Assembly: GCA_002733215.1 (NCBI GenBank)
Contig: NVUY01000010.1
Coordinates: forward strand, 1 to 64,000
DNA length: 64,000 nucleotides
Origin: Sulfurovum sp.
GTDB taxonomy: Bacteria > Campylobacterota > Campylobacteria > Campylobacterales > Sulfurovaceae
Reading direction: 5' to 3'
Part shown: piece by piece, positions 27,781 to 37,377 of the stretch
Layout of the letters: each line of letters begins with the position of its first letter
Position numbering within the stretch: position 1 is the stretch's first letter
Position numbers and translations under genes: made by a program
Notes under the pieces: generated by a model
Seen by the model: the letters and a program-made list of their open reading frames with translations, nothing else
What the model was told of the DNA's origin: nothing
The model's database searches: none

Positions 27781-30700
27781 TGATGGATTAAAGAAGATAT
27801 ATCTTATAAAGAGTGCTGGATATGAGTTCAATGAAATTGACCTAAGAGAAAATACGCTACTTTTGGGAGAGAGTGGCGTGGGTAAAACTACTATCATGAG
27901 AGCCGTTCTCTTCTTCTACACTATGGACTACTCCGATAGCATCTTAAATCTGACATCTGACACCAAAAAGTCTTTTAATGACTGGTACTTTAGAGAGCAT
28001 AACTCACACTTGGTTTATGAATATACCAAAGCAGAGAGTAGATTTCTCTTTGTAGTCAGCAAGGGTGGGAAGCTAAACTATACTTTCATAGATATGACTA
28101 ACGCTTCGTTAAATGTCAAGGATCTTTTTGTAGATGAAAATAGACCTGTGACTTTAGAGAAGCTCAATGAAAAAGTACAAAAAGCCAACCTGCCAAACTA
28201 CCACACAAGTATAAAAGAGAGGTATATAAATACTTTTCATAAAAGGGACATGAACGCTAAGAAAATCAAGCAAGAGCATAGTGTAGATTTTTCACTTTTT
28301 GAGAGCATGAAATTTACAAGAGAGTATGCCAAGACACTCTCAAATATATTTATGTCTTCTAAAGTCAACTCGACTAGTATTAAAAAAAGCATAGTCTCTC
28401 TCGTAGAAAACGCCACGCTAAAGATAGACCTAAATGAGATAAAGCTAAACCTAGATGAGTATGTAAAACATAAAGACGAGATAGATAAGTTTGAGAAAAA
28501 AATACCCGATATAGAAGCCTTGACTAAAAAATATAACAAATACCATAGCGATAGAGAGGCGTTTAAGCAAAGGTCTAATGAGCTTGAAGCTATCCATAAT
28601 AAAGTCAACCAAAAGATGCAAGAGTTAACCCTAAAAATAGGTATAGTCAAAGAGGAACAAACTGCTCTAAAAAGAAGCAATGATATTGAGATGTCCAAAC
28701 TTGATGAAAAATTAGAAGGTAGTTCCAAAGAGGTCATAGAGCAAAAAAAAGATTTAAGAGAGTTAGAAGAAAAATCTAAACTATATGCGTCTAAAAATAT
28801 AGATGGATTAGTAAATGAATACAAAAAAGAGAAAGAGTACAAAAACCAACTGCAGATAAGTGAAGAGAAATACAGAGCTTTAACATCAAAATTTGACAGT
28901 ATAAAAGAGAAGTACAAGAAGATACAAGAACAGCTAAAAAAGAGTACAGATGAACAGATATTTGACTTGAAAAAGGTGAGTGTTGATTTTAGTAAGAAGC
29001 TGGGGGAGCAAAAGGTAAATCTTTTAGAGTCTAAAGAAGCGAAAATAAAAGCTGAAACTCAAAAATATGTAGATGAAAAAATAGACTTGGAAGCTAGCCT
29101 AAAAGCCACAAGTGAAGCGCTTAATGCTACAAATGTAAAACTAGGAGAGATAAAACATTTTGTATTTAACAAAGAGGAGATCATCAAGTATGGAGATGAG
29201 ATAAGTGAGTATGACAAAGCCCTACTCGATACTCAAAAATCACTCAATGACAACGATTTTCAGATACAAAAAACCGAACAGCAACTCGAAGAGATAGCAA
29301 AAAACTTGAGAGACTCTTCTCAAAAACTAGATAAAGATACAAAAGAAAAAAAAGATGATCTATTTGAGCAAAAGAGCCTTGTAGAACAAAAACTTGATTT
29401 TGATAGAGATAACCTCTATGGCTACATAAACAGAAACTCTGTAAAAAATGCAAAGAAATTAGTAACCTACCTGAAAGATGAAATTCTTTTTTCAGATAAG
29501 CAGTTTACCGTCAAAGAAGATGCAGAGAGTAGCTCTATTTTTGGGTTAAACATAGCGTTTGACGAAGAGTTTGTAGACTCTTATAAACAATCCAAACTAC
29601 AAAAAGAGTTAAAACTCATAAAAGATAGCATAAAACAGTTAAATAGAGATGCGCTTAGAAAAAAGAATGCCTTAGAAAATGAGGCTACTAACGCTACAAA
29701 AGAGAAAAATAGACAAAGAACCATCCTCTACAAGCAAACAGATAAATTAAATGAAAACAAAAGAAGTTATGAGAAGAACCAAGCCTTAGCTAGACTTAAC
29801 CTAGAAAAAGCAAAAGATGATGCTGTAACGTTAAAAAAACAAAAAAATGCAGAACTTCAAAAAACATACTCTCTCAATAAGATAAAGCAAGATGAGTTAA
29901 ACTCTAAAATTCTTGGACTGAGCAAGCAAATACAGCAGATAACTCAAAACATAGGTACAGAGATAGTGGCAAAGGTATCACAATATGATGCAGAGCTACG
30001 AGAGAGCGAAACAGCTTTAGAATCTAAGATAGTAACGATGGAAGAAGCGTGCAATACTCAGATACAAAGCAACCAAGATGAGTTACATGAAACACTAAAA
30101 AACAATGGTGTAGACAATGAACTCCTTAAGAGTATAGAGGATGAGATTGCAAAATTAACAGTTAAGATGAGGAGTATAGAGGATTATAAATCTTTTGTAA
30201 TCATATACTTAAAAGAGTATAAAGACAAGATAGCAAACATGCCCTCTCTTAAACAAAAACTAGAAAGTGACGAAAAATACCTAAGTGACTTAAAGCAAAA
30301 GAAGCGTGAAAAACAAAATGAGTTCAAGATACAAGATTTAGACTTAGTCACCAAAAAGAATGCTCTTTTGGCTAAGCAAAATGACATAAAAAACTTCACA
30401 AACGCCTACAGCGAAAAAATCCAAGGTCAACACATAGAAAAAGCTATAAAACACTCTTTGAAGTTAGATAGCTATGTTTTAGATAACAATACAGAAGTGA
30501 GTTCATCTGTAGTAGATAGAATTATTAAGCTATTTGAAGAGATTAAAAATATGCAAGACTCCATAGAGAGTTCTGTTGTGAAGATAGTGAAGAACCTCAA
30601 GAGTGACAACCTCTTTAAAATATCTACACCAACGGATTATATTGACGATAAATCCTACTTAAAAACAGCAAAAGAACTCATAGAATACATAGAAAATGAT

Positions 30701-31465
30701 AAGCTTTCACTTCTTAAAGATGCTTCATTAGAAAAATTTAAAAGTAATATAGTTCTCATAAAAAAAGAATTAGGAAGTTTTGAAGAAGCGTTGGCAGACA
30801 TTCACAGTGAAGTGAATTCTTTAGGAAACTCCATTAAAAAAGCTACAGATTCCTTTAAAGTTATTGACAGCATTCGCATTAAGTTCTCTGAGACCAATAA
30901 TAATACGCTCAATACCCTAAAGGAGCTATCGGACTTTTACGATAAAAATAATGATAAGTTCTTAAGTGGATTATTTGAGTCATTTGGGGATGATAAATCA
31001 TCACAAAAATTAAGAGAAAAGTTAAGAGACAAGATAGTAGAACTTGTGCTGTTGCTAAATGTATCTAAAGAGTATTTGGAGCTTGAAGATGGCTTTGTAT
31101 TGGAGTTTAGGGTAGTTGAGAGAGGCAATGACCTTAAGTGGAGACAGACACTCAACGACATAGGTTCAAATGGAACTTCTACACTCGTAAAAAGCATCAT
31201 AAACATTTCTATGCTTAAGATGGTTAGTAAAAATATTGTAAAAGATAATGAGATAGTGACTCACTGTATTTTGGATGAGATTGGTACTATATCTACTGAG
31301 TACTTTAGGGAGCTAAAAGATTTTGTAAATCAAAGTGGCTTTGTATTTTTAAATGGTATGCCAACGGAAGATGATATGCTGATGTCCATGTATCCAACTA
31401 TCTATGTGGGTCAAAATTTTGGTGACTACAGCAAGATGATACTTGCGAGCAGAGTAGATATATGA
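27773..31465 (+). CDS. JetC/MksB-like SMC ATPase
   Basis: The motor of the system, a 1230-residue SMC/Rad50-like protein. Walker A is GESGVGKTT (32-40). The ABC signature is GSNGTS (1131-1136), a form seen in MukB/MksB/JetC types in place of LSGGQ, and Walker B is CILDE (1165-1169). Between about residues 215 and 1060 lies long Lys/Glu-rich coiled coil, with a break near residues 560-610 that may be the hinge (FGLNIAFDEEF). Such proteins fold and extrude DNA loops. The neighbours on both sides fit Wadjet. Confidence 0.88.
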   Translation: MSSDGLKKIYLIKSAGYEFNEIDLRENTLLLGESGVGKTTIMRAVLFFYTMDYSDSILNLTSDTKKSFNDWYFREHNSHLVYEYTKAESRFLFVVSKGGKLNYTFIDMTNASLNVKDLFVDENRPVTLEKLNEKVQKANLPNYHTSIKERYINTFHKRDMNAKKIKQEHSVDFSLFESMKFTREYAKTLSNIFMSSKVNSTSIKKSIVSLVENATLKIDLNEIKLNLDEYVKHKDEIDKFEKKIPDIEALTKKYNKYHSDREAFKQRSNELEAIHNKVNQKMQELTLKIGIVKEEQTALKRSNDIEMSKLDEKLEGSSKEVIEQKKDLRELEEKSKLYASKNIDGLVNEYKKEKEYKNQLQISEEKYRALTSKFDSIKEKYKKIQEQLKKSTDEQIFDLKKVSVDFSKKLGEQKVNLLESKEAKIKAETQKYVDEKIDLEASLKATSEALNATNVKLGEIKHFVFNKEEIIKYGDEISEYDKALLDTQKSLNDNDFQIQKTEQQLEEIAKNLRDSSQKLDKDTKEKKDDLFEQKSLVEQKLDFDRDNLYGYINRNSVKNAKKLVTYLKDEILFSDKQFTVKEDAESSSIFGLNIAFDEEFVDSYKQSKLQKELKLIKDSIKQLNRDALRKKNALENEATNATKEKNRQRTILYKQTDKLNENKRSYEKNQALARLNLEKAKDDAVTLKKQKNAELQKTYSLNKIKQDELNSKILGLSKQIQQITQNIGTEIVAKVSQYDAELRESETALESKIVTMEEACNTQIQSNQDELHETLKNNGVDNELLKSIEDEIAKLTVKMRSIEDYKSFVIIYLKEYKDKIANMPSLKQKLESDEKYLSDLKQKKREKQNEFKIQDLDLVTKKNALLAKQNDIKNFTNAYSEKIQGQHIEKAIKHSLKLDSYVLDNNTEVSSSVVDRIIKLFEEIKNMQDSIESSVVKIVKNLKSDNLFKISTPTDYIDDKSYLKTAKELIEYIENDKLSLLKDASLEKFKSNIVLIKKELGSFEEALADIHSEVNSLGNSIKKATDSFKVIDSIRIKFSETNNNTLNTLKELSDFYDKNNDKFLSGLFESFGDDKSSQKLREKLRDKIVELVLLLNVSKEYLELEDGFVLEFRVVERGNDLKWRQTLNDIGSNGTSTLVKSIINISMLKMVSKNIVKDNEIVTHCILDEIGTISTEYFRELKDFVNQSGFVFLNGMPTEDDMLMSMYPTIYVGQNFGDYSKMILASRVDI

Positions 31466-32328
31466 AAGTAAACAGGCAAGACTTGCTAAACATCAAAAGT
31501 CTTATAGAGTGTGGAGCCATAACAGAACGTAAGTTTAAAAACCAAGAGATAGTTTCACAATTAAAATTGAATGGATCTGTTTTAGAAAGAAGAAAGAAAA
31601 CAATAAAGTATATTGATTTAGCTAAAAAAGAGAATGTATTTCTACTTTTAAAAAACCACAACTACAATATTTCTTCCATAGAAGAGATAGATAGTTATAT
31701 AGAAAATATATTTGACAAAAAAGCATCAAGAGATATTATCCAACAACACCACAACAGTTCAAAAGCAAAAACATCTAAAAGTATGCATGGACTTTATGTG
31801 TCATCTCTACAAAAATTAGATGTACTATTAAACGGCGAACCAGTAAGTATATTGCCTAATGATGGACTAGGCTACTTTTTCTTTCATACGGAAAACATTG
31901 AACTATTTGAAGATACTATAGTCGTTGGAGTTGAAAACTACCAAGTAGTTTGGTTTGCAAAAAGATATACAGAGTTTTTTACTAAGCCTAAGCTATTGTT
32001 TGTAGTCATAACTCCGTATATGCTGGAGTGGATCTCTAGTTTGGAAAATGAGTATGTACACTTTGGAGATTATGATTTAGCCGGAGTCAACATATATTTA
32101 AACAAAATTATACCACGACTTTTAAAGTCTCAAAAATACTCTATGTTTATACCTCATAACATAGAACAACTCATTGAAAAGTACGGTAATAGCGAGTTGT
32201 ATGAAAATCAGAAACAGTATCAAAATTTGCTTAGTAATGATGCTGAGGTCAATAGCTTAATAGAGGTCATTATGAAGCATAAAAAAGGAATTGAGCAAGA
32301 GGGATTGAGTTTATTGAGAGTATTTTAG
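31462..32328 (+). CDS. JetD/MksG-like Toprim nuclease subunit
   Basis: A 288-residue protein with a C-terminal Toprim-type fold. The predicted metal ligands are E158 in VGVEN and D203/D205 in HFGDYDLAG; the C terminus ends with an IEQEGL motif (277-282) like that of DUF2220/JetD proteins. In Wadjet the JetD subunit cleaves DNA after loop extrusion. JetD proteins described so far are near 390-400 residues. This one has only about 130 residues before the Toprim part, so the DNA-binding N-terminal region is reduced. It overlaps jetC by four bases (ATGA). Confidence 0.82.
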   Translation: MKVNRQDLLNIKSLIECGAITERKFKNQEIVSQLKLNGSVLERRKKTIKYIDLAKKENVFLLLKNHNYNISSIEEIDSYIENIFDKKASRDIIQQHHNSSKAKTSKSMHGLYVSSLQKLDVLLNGEPVSILPNDGLGYFFFHTENIELFEDTIVVGVENYQVVWFAKRYTEFFTKPKLLFVVITPYMLEWISSLENEYVHFGDYDLAGVNIYLNKIIPRLLKSQKYSMFIPHNIEQLIEKYGNSELYENQKQYQNLLSNDAEVNSLIEVIMKHKKGIEQEGLSLLRVF

Positions 32329-32339
32329 GTGAGCATAAA

Positions 32340-32360
32340 GGATAAGGTAAAACCTTATCC
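32340..32360. terminator. terminator between convergent jetD and ccsBA
   Basis: GGATAAGGT pairs perfectly with ACCTTATCC around an AAA loop. A T-run follows on the minus strand. The hairpin lies 12 bases after the jetD stop and 21 bases from the ccsBA stop, so it can serve both. Confidence 0.7.
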
Positions 32361-32380
32361 TAAAGAAAAATTAATGAAAG

Positions 32381-35300
32381 TTATTTTAGCTTTCTATTTC
32401 TAGCTGCAAGCACTGTCAAGACAAAGAGTCCTGCCACTGCATAATAGACCCACATAGGGATCGGTACAGGATCTCCAGCTGCGTACGAATGAAGACCTGA
32501 TAGGTAATAATTTACCCCAAAGTATGTCATAAGTACTGAGAAGTAAGCCCAGGTTGTTGCCACATTAAAGGTAAAATTAGATTTAAGTGCCGGCACAAAA
32601 CGTAAATGAAGTACCGTTGCATAAATCAAGATGGTCACTGCTGCCCATGTCTCTTTGGCATCCCAGCCCCAGTAACGTCCCCATGATTCATTTGCCCATA
32701 CACCACCAAGGAAGTTTCCTATAGTAAAGATAAAAATCCCTATGATGAGTGACATTTCAGAAAGGTTTGTCAACTCTTTGATGGCACGGTCTATGTTTGT
32801 ATGTCCTTCTTTTCCTCTCATGATATAAAGTATCAACACTAAAAAGGATAAGATAAACCCAAGTCCAAAGAAGCCATCACCAGAGATGATCGTTGCCACA
32901 TGGATCATAAGCCAATAGGAATTAAGCACAGGAACAAGTGTTGTAATTTCGGGGTTAATGAAACTCATATGTGCCACACCCATCGTGATACCTGCAAGAA
33001 TTGCCGTACCTGCAAGTGCAAACGGTGAATTTTTTGCAAGCAATATACCTGCCAAAACTGTTGAAGCAGCTATCACGACTATGGATTCATAAGCATTTGA
33101 CCAAGGAGCATGACCTCCAATGTACCATCTAAGTGCAAGACCTATGATGTGCAGTGAAAAACCAAGAAGAAGTATAGCCCATGAGATATTCATGATCCAT
33201 TTCATAGGAAAATTTGTTTTCAATACATTGATAAATGCAAAAACAAGTAAAATAAGACCCATAAATAGATAAAGCGGGACTAATTTAGAAAATAATCCCA
33301 GTTCGTTATACTTAATTTCCATAGCTATATGTGTTTGACTGAGTAAGACTGCCGCACCATATTTTTCTTGTATTTTATTTATCCCTTTTAATGCAATATT
33401 GGCATTGTTCCAGTCCCCAGTTTTTACCCCTTCATCAACCATTTTAAAATATGCAGCGATACTAATTTGTACTTCAGATGCTTCTTTTTTCGGAAATTCT
33501 TTTATGGCATTCATAGGTGCCAGCCATTTGTTGTTTGCATCGTTTGGTTTTGGATAGATGCGTAACATAGAGCCTTGATATGCCATAAAAGCAACATTCA
33601 CACGCTCATCAACTTTAAGAAGTTCTTTGTCGTACTGTGACTTTTCCAAAGGTTTTTTTCTTCCTGCTTCTACAATAGAATCATAAATTTTATACTGACT
33701 GTCAGGCTTTGTAAAAAAATCTGAAAATTTAGCAAATTTAGTATCTTCAGGCAATCCCAAATCAAGAGCAATTCTTTTATGCCCTATTTTAATCATGTTG
33801 ACTTCTTGATATATATTAGGCTGCATGAGCATCCCTAAAAGTACTTGCGTGGCATCTAAGTCAAAAAGTGATGTTCTTCCTGTAATTTTAGAAACCATTT
33901 CATGGGCCATGGTATCCATAGGTTTCATACGACCTCTAGGATCCTGCACAACAAGTTTACCAAAGCTTGTCGCATGTTCTTTATCATAAGAACTTATCAC
34001 TTTTTGAAGTTCAGGACTTGCTGTTGGCACGGCTGCCTGTAACCCTTGTGGAGCAAAGGCTACAAAAGTAAAGAGCATAAATGCAGCCATGGTACCTTGG
34101 ATCTTTCTAGTATTTTTAAGCAGTTTTCTAAAACGTCCAGATGGAGCCCCTAATGACCAAAGCATCCCTAATGTCATCAAAATGTAACCTATGTATGTTG
34201 GCCATGTACCAGGATCATGATTCACTGAGAGTACAGTTCCTTTTTCATCTTGATCATAAGAGGACTGGAAGAATCGGTAATTTCTGTGGTCTAAAACATG
34301 GTTCATAAATATTTTGTATGGCATGTTTATATCCTGTTCCTTATCTATAAGCACTACATCTGAAGAATACGCTGCAGGTGTCATGGATCCAGGGTAACGA
34401 TCCATCGTAAATTTTTCAAGTTTTATAAAAAAAGGCAGATCAATAAGCTTTGCACCCAAACGCATATTAATGTCTACTCCAGCCAAAGTAAACTTTTCTA
34501 AAGCTCCTGTTCTTCCTTGGTATGGTTTAAAATCAATAATTTTGCTTTTATCACCTACACTTATTTTCAACTTGATAAGTTCAGGTAATCCACCTTGTGT
34601 TTTATAATCATTAGAAAATAATTTTATGGCTGATTTCTTATGAATATCTTTCAGGACAACAGCATTTCCACCAAACTGATAGAGCATTCGTGAAGCAAAA
34701 ACACCTTTACCTTTTTTTATCTCTCCTGGCTCTTTTGTATCCATATTCAATGTTTTTAAAATGAATGGAAAGTCCAGACTAAGGTTATCAATCTCACCTT
34801 TGATTAAAAATGTGGGTTTGTCTTTATACTCTTTTGTAGGCTCATAAGCGATATAAAAAGATCCGAAATCTTTTCTCTCCCCTTTGGAAAAATAATATAC
34901 CTTTCCTTGTCCCCCTGCTGAGACTTTTAGTTCTACCATGTCCTTTCCCTTAGGGTCAGGCACTATCTTCTCCTGAACTGTTGGAAGATACTCTAAAAGT
35001 TCTATATTTACTTCCGCATTTTTAAGTTCCAGTGTTTCATCTAAACTATTTTTACTCATGCTGGAGAAATAAAGTATTTTTTCAAGTTCATTTTGAGTTT
35101 CACCATCACTGACGACAACTTGTAAGGTTTTTTCATTTGAGACCATAGTATTTACCTCTTCTCCCTCACGTATATGCATCACACCCTCATAACCTATGTA
35201 ACGTGTCATGAGCGCACCGATAGCGATGACAAGGAAAGAGAAGTGAAAAAGGAAAACAGCGGGTTTTGTTTTATACGATTTGGTTTTAATCATATTATAA

Positions 35301-35473
35301 ACAAGAATTGCAATGAAATAAGCCAAAAATACTTCAAACCATTGTGCTTTATATATGAGTGCTTGGGCCGTTTGTGTACCATAATCATTTTCTATAAACG
35401 TTGCAGTACCTACCAGTACTCCAAAAGTAAACAACATTAACACAGCCATTTTCATGGAAAAAATATACTTCAT
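32381..35473 (-). CDS. ccsBA: fused ResB-CcsA cytochrome c biogenesis protein (CcsBA)
   Basis: Exports and attaches haem to c-type cytochromes (System II). The 1030-residue single chain has an N-terminal ResB part with a few membrane segments and a large periplasmic domain (residues ~80-420), then a CcsA part. The WWD motif reads WGRYWGWDAKETWA near residue 935-950. Conserved histidines flank it in neighbouring helices. The fused form is typical of Campylobacterota and some Bacteroidetes. A good ribosome site is not obvious but the start MKYIFSMKMAVLML is the natural one, at the first membrane helix. Confidence 0.94.
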   Translation of the reverse strand: MKYIFSMKMAVLMLFTFGVLVGTATFIENDYGTQTAQALIYKAQWFEVFLAYFIAILVYNMIKTKSYKTKPAVFLFHFSFLVIAIGALMTRYIGYEGVMHIREGEEVNTMVSNEKTLQVVVSDGETQNELEKILYFSSMSKNSLDETLELKNAEVNIELLEYLPTVQEKIVPDPKGKDMVELKVSAGGQGKVYYFSKGERKDFGSFYIAYEPTKEYKDKPTFLIKGEIDNLSLDFPFILKTLNMDTKEPGEIKKGKGVFASRMLYQFGGNAVVLKDIHKKSAIKLFSNDYKTQGGLPELIKLKISVGDKSKIIDFKPYQGRTGALEKFTLAGVDINMRLGAKLIDLPFFIKLEKFTMDRYPGSMTPAAYSSDVVLIDKEQDINMPYKIFMNHVLDHRNYRFFQSSYDQDEKGTVLSVNHDPGTWPTYIGYILMTLGMLWSLGAPSGRFRKLLKNTRKIQGTMAAFMLFTFVAFAPQGLQAAVPTASPELQKVISSYDKEHATSFGKLVVQDPRGRMKPMDTMAHEMVSKITGRTSLFDLDATQVLLGMLMQPNIYQEVNMIKIGHKRIALDLGLPEDTKFAKFSDFFTKPDSQYKIYDSIVEAGRKKPLEKSQYDKELLKVDERVNVAFMAYQGSMLRIYPKPNDANNKWLAPMNAIKEFPKKEASEVQISIAAYFKMVDEGVKTGDWNNANIALKGINKIQEKYGAAVLLSQTHIAMEIKYNELGLFSKLVPLYLFMGLILLVFAFINVLKTNFPMKWIMNISWAILLLGFSLHIIGLALRWYIGGHAPWSNAYESIVVIAASTVLAGILLAKNSPFALAGTAILAGITMGVAHMSFINPEITTLVPVLNSYWLMIHVATIISGDGFFGLGFILSFLVLILYIMRGKEGHTNIDRAIKELTNLSEMSLIIGIFIFTIGNFLGGVWANESWGRYWGWDAKETWAAVTILIYATVLHLRFVPALKSNFTFNVATTWAYFSVLMTYFGVNYYLSGLHSYAAGDPVPIPMWVYYAVAGLFVLTVLAARNRKLK

Positions 35474-35597
35474 CTTCTAATATCCTTGTAATTGACCTAA
35501 GCCATAATTAGAAGGATTATAACTGATGTTTACTAACCCAATATTAATCGGGATTATTTATCTCTTGTTATTACAATAAGACATAATGAATGTTACT

Positions 35598-36287
35598 TTA
35601 AAGCTCAATAAGCACACGAAACCCTACAAAATAATTACGTCCTCCTGAGCCAAGGTTTATCCTGGAGGCACAACGGCTGTTTTCTGCACTTCCGTTCCAT
35701 GATCCCCCACGCAGTACTCTACCCTTTTCACTTTGTATTTTATACGCGCTGCCATCTCTGGGTGTATGCTCATAGCTTTCTGCATAATGGTCACTGCACC
35801 ACTCCCATACGTTGCCATGCATATCATAAAGTCCCCAGGCATTTGGTTTTTTTGACCCCACATTATGGGTCACACCTTCAGCATTTTCTGCATACCAGGC
35901 ATACTCGGCAAATGCTTTTTCATTCTCAGAAAAACAGTATTTTCCAGAACTTCCTGCCCTGCAGGCATACTCCCATTCAGCTTCAGTGGGCAAACGGTAG
36001 GTCGCCCCTTCCCTCTCACTTTTCCAGGCACAATACGCTTTTGCATCTGTCCAGCGTACACGACGTACAGGTACATCAAAACCCAAATGCTCATGTCTGT
36101 CTTCAGGTACAACTGCACCTGTAGCCTGCGCAAAAAGCATGTAATCTTCCACTGTCACCGGGAATTTACACATCGCTACATCATAATCTATATGCACTTC
36201 ATGTACAGGCTGTTCTCTTTCTCTTGCATCTGCATCATCTGAGCCCATAAGAAAGCTCCCGCGCGGCAGTTGTATAAAGTTTTTAAT
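35598..36287 (-). CDS. SUMF/FGE-domain protein, likely non-FGE, ATT start proposed
   Basis: A formylglycine-generating-enzyme-fold (SUMF1) protein. From the ATG at 36248 it has 216 residues, but the conserved lead-in FIQLPRGSFLMGSDD is coded upstream of that ATG in the same frame. AAAGGAG (36294-36300) stands six bases before an ATT at 36287, which I propose as start (229 residues). The family core EWEYACRAG and DMHGNVWEWCSD is intact. However, the region RGGSWNGSAENSRCASR has a Gly and a Ser where active FGE has its two copper-binding cysteines, so canonical sulfatase maturation is doubtful. Last gene of the sulfatase cluster. Confidence 0.82.
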   Translation of the reverse strand: MKNFIQLPRGSFLMGSDDADAREREQPVHEVHIDYDVAMCKFPVTVEDYMLFAQATGAVVPEDRHEHLGFDVPVRRVRWTDAKAYCAWKSEREGATYRLPTEAEWEYACRAGSSGKYCFSENEKAFAEYAWYAENAEGVTHNVGSKKPNAWGLYDMHGNVWEWCSDHYAESYEHTPRDGSAYKIQSEKGRVLRGGSWNGSAENSRCASRINLGSGGRNYFVGFRVLIEL

Positions 36288-36387
36288 AGGTGACTCCTTT
36301 AAGTTGATTAGAAAATTATTATATCTTATTATTTTACATAATAATGAGAGATTTTTTCTTTTTGTACATTTACAAAAGTTTCTTTCA

Positions 36388-37377
36388 TCAAAGCAAAAAA
36401 CTAACCGTACGTTCTATCAGCCAAAATGCAGCGAGACTCCCTATAACATAAGCTATGCCTGTCTCACCTCTACGTAATACATTTTGTGTAAACACTTTCT
36501 TCACTACCCATGCTATCATTAAAACTGCAAATACAAAGATCAACTGTCCCAATTCTACTCCAACATTAAAGAAGATGAGTGATGGCACAATATCACTTTG
36601 AGGTAAACCTATTTCTTTGAGTGCTCCTGCAAATCCTAAACCATGAATGAGTCCAAAACCAAAAGCAATGAGCCAAGGGTATTTTGCACTTACATGTTTT
36701 CTCCCACGCATGGCATAAATCACTTCTGCAGCCACAAAGACAATGGAGAGTGCGATGATAGCTTCCACTGCTGTACTAGAGAGCTGTATCATTTCAAAAG
36801 AAGCCAACATCAGAGTAATGGTATGTGCCACAGTAAAAGCTGTAATAGTCAAAATCAGCATACGAATGTTTGAGACAAGCAATAAAAGTGCCAAAACAAA
36901 CAATAAATGGTCATAGCCCTCTAAAATGTGTTCTACCCCTAAGACAAAATAGGTAGATGACATGTTGTAAAAACCACTTTGATGACTTAGGGAAAAGCTT
37001 GGGTTCTCTGGTAATACACGTATGAACTCTGTTTCACCATCTAAGTAATGTATACGTACCAGCACATCACTTGAAGTGGATTCCAATCCTACAATAGTGA
37101 TTTTTTTACCTATGAGTGCGTCCACTTCATCTATGACATAACTTTCAAGTAAGGCTGTATTGGTTCTTCTTAGGTTTTTAAGCCCTACAACTTTGGCACT
37201 TTTAGGAAAGAGAGGTTCTAGTTTTAGAGGGTTTTTGGTTTCACCTTGTGTTGGTTTTTTCCACAACACCTTGTAAGAAGTGTCACTTTTTTGTGTGAGT
37301 TCTAAAAAAGCTGGGCGTATCTCATCTGCAAATGCAGCATAAAAAAGCAGCAACAGTAAAACGACAGAACGTATCAT
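36388..37377 (-). CDS. HupE/UreJ-type membrane protein with periplasmic domain
   Basis: A 329-residue protein with a signal peptide (1-17), a periplasmic beta-rich domain of about 120 residues, and a C-terminal block of six or seven membrane segments. The conserved GVEHILEGYDHLLFVLALLL starts near residue 145 and ALIHGLGFAGAL-like motif follows (FGLIHGLGFAGALKE). This is HupE_UreJ_2 (PF13795). HupE/UreJ relatives move nickel or cobalt, so a role in metal supply to the periplasmic metalloenzymes of this cluster is possible. It overlaps the parvulin gene by four bases. Confidence 0.85.
   Translation of the reverse strand: MIRSVVLLLLLFYAAFADEIRPAFLELTQKSDTSYKVLWKKPTQGETKNPLKLEPLFPKSAKVVGLKNLRRTNTALLESYVIDEVDALIGKKITIVGLESTSSDVLVRIHYLDGETEFIRVLPENPSFSLSHQSGFYNMSSTYFVLGVEHILEGYDHLLFVLALLLLVSNIRMLILTITAFTVAHTITLMLASFEMIQLSSTAVEAIIALSIVFVAAEVIYAMRGRKHVSAKYPWLIAFGFGLIHGLGFAGALKEIGLPQSDIVPSLIFFNVGVELGQLIFVFAVLMIAWVVKKVFTQNVLRRGETGIAYVIGSLAAFWLIERTVSFLL

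Noticed and set aside
28237-28917. Long open frame on the minus strand inside the SMC gene
   Set aside because: Ser/Phe/Leu-rich translation typical of the complement of a Lys/Glu coiled coil; no start signal and no family pattern.
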